Below are positions 62,371 to 64,000 of a stretch of 64,000 bases of DNA, one piece after another (position 1 is the stretch's first letter; each line of letters opens with the position of its first letter). The stretch comes from Pseudomonas koreensis. GTDB taxonomy: Bacteria > Pseudomonadota > Gammaproteobacteria > Pseudomonadales > Pseudomonadaceae. The stretch lies in assembly GCF_012986595.1 (NCBI RefSeq), contig NZ_JAAQYM010000003.1, positions 1 to 64,000 on the forward strand, in the 5' to 3' direction. The notes beneath the pieces were generated by a model. It searched no databases, was not told the DNA's origin, and saw only the letters and a list, made by a program, of their open reading frames with translations. The position numbers and the translations under genes were made by a program.

Positions 62371-64000
62371 ATGAACAAGAACAATCGCCATCCTGCAGAC
62401 GGTAAAAAACCAGTCACCATTTTCGGTCCGGACTTTCCCTTCGCTTTCGACGACTGGATCGAACACCCGGCTGGTCTCGGCAGTATTCCTGAACACCATC
62501 ATGGCGCTGAAGTGGCGATTGTCGGCGCCGGTATTGCAGGCTTGGTGGCCGCGTACGAGCTGATGAAGCTAGGCTTGAAACCAGTGGTTTACGAGGCTTC
62601 GAAGCTCGGCGGACGTCTGCGTTCGCAAGCGTTCAACGGCACCGACGGCATCGTCGCGGAACTCGGCGGCATGCGTTTCCCAGTGTCCTCCACCGCGTTC
62701 TACCACTACGTCGACAAGCTCGGTCTTGAGACCAAACCGTTCCCGAACCCGCTGACGCCGGCTTCCGGCAGCACGGTGATCGACCTGGAAGGCAAAACCC
62801 ATTACGCACAGAAACTGGCGGATCTTCCTGCACTGTTTCAGGAAGTGGCTGACGCCTGGGCGGATGCGCTGGAGGCCGGGTCGCAGTTCTCCGATATCCA
62901 GCAAGCGATCCGCGACCGCGATGTGCCGCGCCTCAAAGAGCTGTGGAACACGCTCGTACCGCTGTGGGACGACCGCACTTTCTACGACTTCGTTGCCACG
63001 TCCAAGGCCTTTGCCAAGCTGTCGTTCCATCACCGCGAAGTGTTCGGTCAGGTCGGTTTCGGCACCGGTGGCTGGGACTCGGACTTCCCTAACTCGATGC
63101 TGGAAATCTTCCGCGTGGTGATGACCAACTGCGACGATCACCAGCACCTGGTGGTCGGCGGCGTGGAACAAGTGCCACAAGGCATCTGGCGGCATGTGCC
63201 GGAGCGTTGCGTGCACTGGCCTGAAGGCACCAGCCTGAAATCCCTGCACCGTGGCGCACCGCGTTCCGGCGTGAAGAAAATCGCCCACGCGCCGGAGGGC
63301 CGGTTCGCCGTCACTGACAACAACGGCGACACCCGTGAATACGCCGCCGTGCTGACCACCTGCCAGAGCTGGCTGCTGACCACCCAGATCGAATGCGACG
63401 AAACCCTGTTCTCGCAGAAGATGTGGATGGCGCTGGACCGCACGCGCTACATGCAGTCGTCGAAAACCTTCGTGATGGTCGATCGCCCGTTCTGGAAGGA
63501 CAAGGATCCGGAAACCGGCCGCGACCTGATGAGCATGACCCTCACCGATCGTCTGACCCGCGGCACCTACCTGTTCGACAACGGTGACGACAAGCCGGGC
63601 GTGATCTGCCTGTCGTACTCGTGGATGAGCGACGCACTGAAGATGCTGCCGCACCCAGTGGAAAAACGCGTGGAACTGGCGTTGAACGCGCTGAAGAAGA
63701 TCTACCCGAAAGTCGACATCGCCGCGCGCATCATCGGCGATCCGATCACCGTGTCGTGGGAAGCCGATCCGCACTTCCTCGGCGCATTCAAAGGCGCCCT
63801 GCCCGGCCACTATCGCTACAACCAGCGCATGTACGCGCACTTCATGCAGGACGACATGCCCGCCGAGCAGCGCGGGATTTTCATCGCCGGCGACGACGTA
63901 TCGTGGACCCCGGCGTGGGTCGAGGGCGCAGTGCAGACCTCGCTCAACGCGGTGTGGGGCATCATGAAACATTTCGGCGGGTCGACACATAAAGAGAACC
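62371..64000 (+). CDS. davB: lysine 2-monooxygenase (DavB), 3' end outside the window
   Basis: FAD-dependent amine oxidase-fold enzyme that converts L-lysine to 5-aminovaleramide, first step of the 5-aminovalerate route; DavA then makes 5-aminovalerate. The 543 visible codons begin MNKNNRHPADGKKPVTIFGP, with the FAD motif VAIVGAGIAGLVAA (49-62), the flavin-proximal LGGMRFP, and a C-terminal FAD contact IAGDDVSWTPAWVEGA. The P. putida enzyme is about 560 residues, so some 16-20 are missing at the right edge. It is close in sequence to that protein; tryptophan 2-monooxygenases are the next relatives. Confidence 0.92.
   Translation, partial: MNKNNRHPADGKKPVTIFGPDFPFAFDDWIEHPAGLGSIPEHHHGAEVAIVGAGIAGLVAAYELMKLGLKPVVYEASKLGGRLRSQAFNGTDGIVAELGGMRFPVSSTAFYHYVDKLGLETKPFPNPLTPASGSTVIDLEGKTHYAQKLADLPALFQEVADAWADALEAGSQFSDIQQAIRDRDVPRLKELWNTLVPLWDDRTFYDFVATSKAFAKLSFHHREVFGQVGFGTGGWDSDFPNSMLEIFRVVMTNCDDHQHLVVGGVEQVPQGIWRHVPERCVHWPEGTSLKSLHRGAPRSGVKKIAHAPEGRFAVTDNNGDTREYAAVLTTCQSWLLTTQIECDETLFSQKMWMALDRTRYMQSSKTFVMVDRPFWKDKDPETGRDLMSMTLTDRLTRGTYLFDNGDDKPGVICLSYSWMSDALKMLPHPVEKRVELALNALKKIYPKVDIAARIIGDPITVSWEADPHFLGAFKGALPGHYRYNQRMYAHFMQDDMPAEQRGIFIAGDDVSWTPAWVEGAVQTSLNAVWGIMKHFGGSTHKEN

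Overview
The window is core chromosome of a Pseudomonas of the fluorescens/putida type. Support: gene order matches Pseudomonas over long stretches (tyrS-mepM-anmK-erpA-argC; speD-osmC-vfr; split trpGDC and trpE; rpe-gph-trpE; murU-amgK-lptD-surA-pdxA-rsmA-apaGH-glpE; tsaD/rpsU-dnaG-rpoD-rmcA-tRNA; an Lrp-type regulator followed by davB). Base composition is high in G+C, and intergenic palindromes of the REP type known from P. fluorescens occur throughout. No prophage, insertion sequence, integrase or CRISPR array was seen.

Layout. 1-246: tandem rRNA-type promoters with a boxA, firing leftward out of the window, so a 16S gene is expected just beyond position 1. 247-8.4 kb: tyrS, a cell-wall endopeptidase, anmK, erpA, argC, hemJ, a nitronate monooxygenase-like gene and a DUF805 gene. 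8.4-13.7 kb: short-chain dehydrogenase, HIT protein, coq7, speD, an OsmC-family gene, vfr, and a lipoate-ligase-like gene. 13.8-21.9 kb: trpCDG (minus strand), a tryptophan-rich leader peptide gene, an autotransporter esterase, trpE, gph and rpe. 21.9-31.4 kb: an iron-type alcohol dehydrogenase and a polyamine-type ABC transporter with a two-component system, matching agtABCD/agtSR. 31.4-35 kb: DUF3530 gene, DjlA-like co-chaperone, murU, amgK. 35.1-42.8 kb: lptD-surA-pdxA-rsmA-apaG-apaH-glpE. 43.1-48 kb: prkA, a DUF444 gene and spoVR. 48-50.8 kb: cca, folK, folB, plsY. 50.8-60.5 kb: tsaD, the macromolecular synthesis operon rpsU-dnaG-rpoD, and an rmcA-like c-di-GMP gene. 60.5-64 kb: tRNA-Ile2, an orphan phage-type nuclease-domain gene, an Lrp-family regulator and davB, which runs off the right edge.

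Links between genes. AnmK, AmgK and MurU are three enzymes of the Pseudomonas peptidoglycan-recycling route. The agt transporter (4-aminobutyrate and 5-aminovalerate uptake in P. aeruginosa) and davB (lysine to 5-aminovaleramide) touch the same metabolite pool. trpGDC and trpE, although separate, are each preceded by near-identical leader sequence ending in Trp-Arg-Trp-Arg-Ala; at trpE this is the in-frame tail of gph. AgtS and RmcA combine the same kind of periplasmic solute-binding sensor and PAS domains with two different outputs. The prkA/DUF444/spoVR trio is conserved but poorly understood.

The most interesting points are the duplicated trp leader fused to gph, the lone MuF-type nuclease domain next to the tRNA gene, and the prkA/DUF444/spoVR module.
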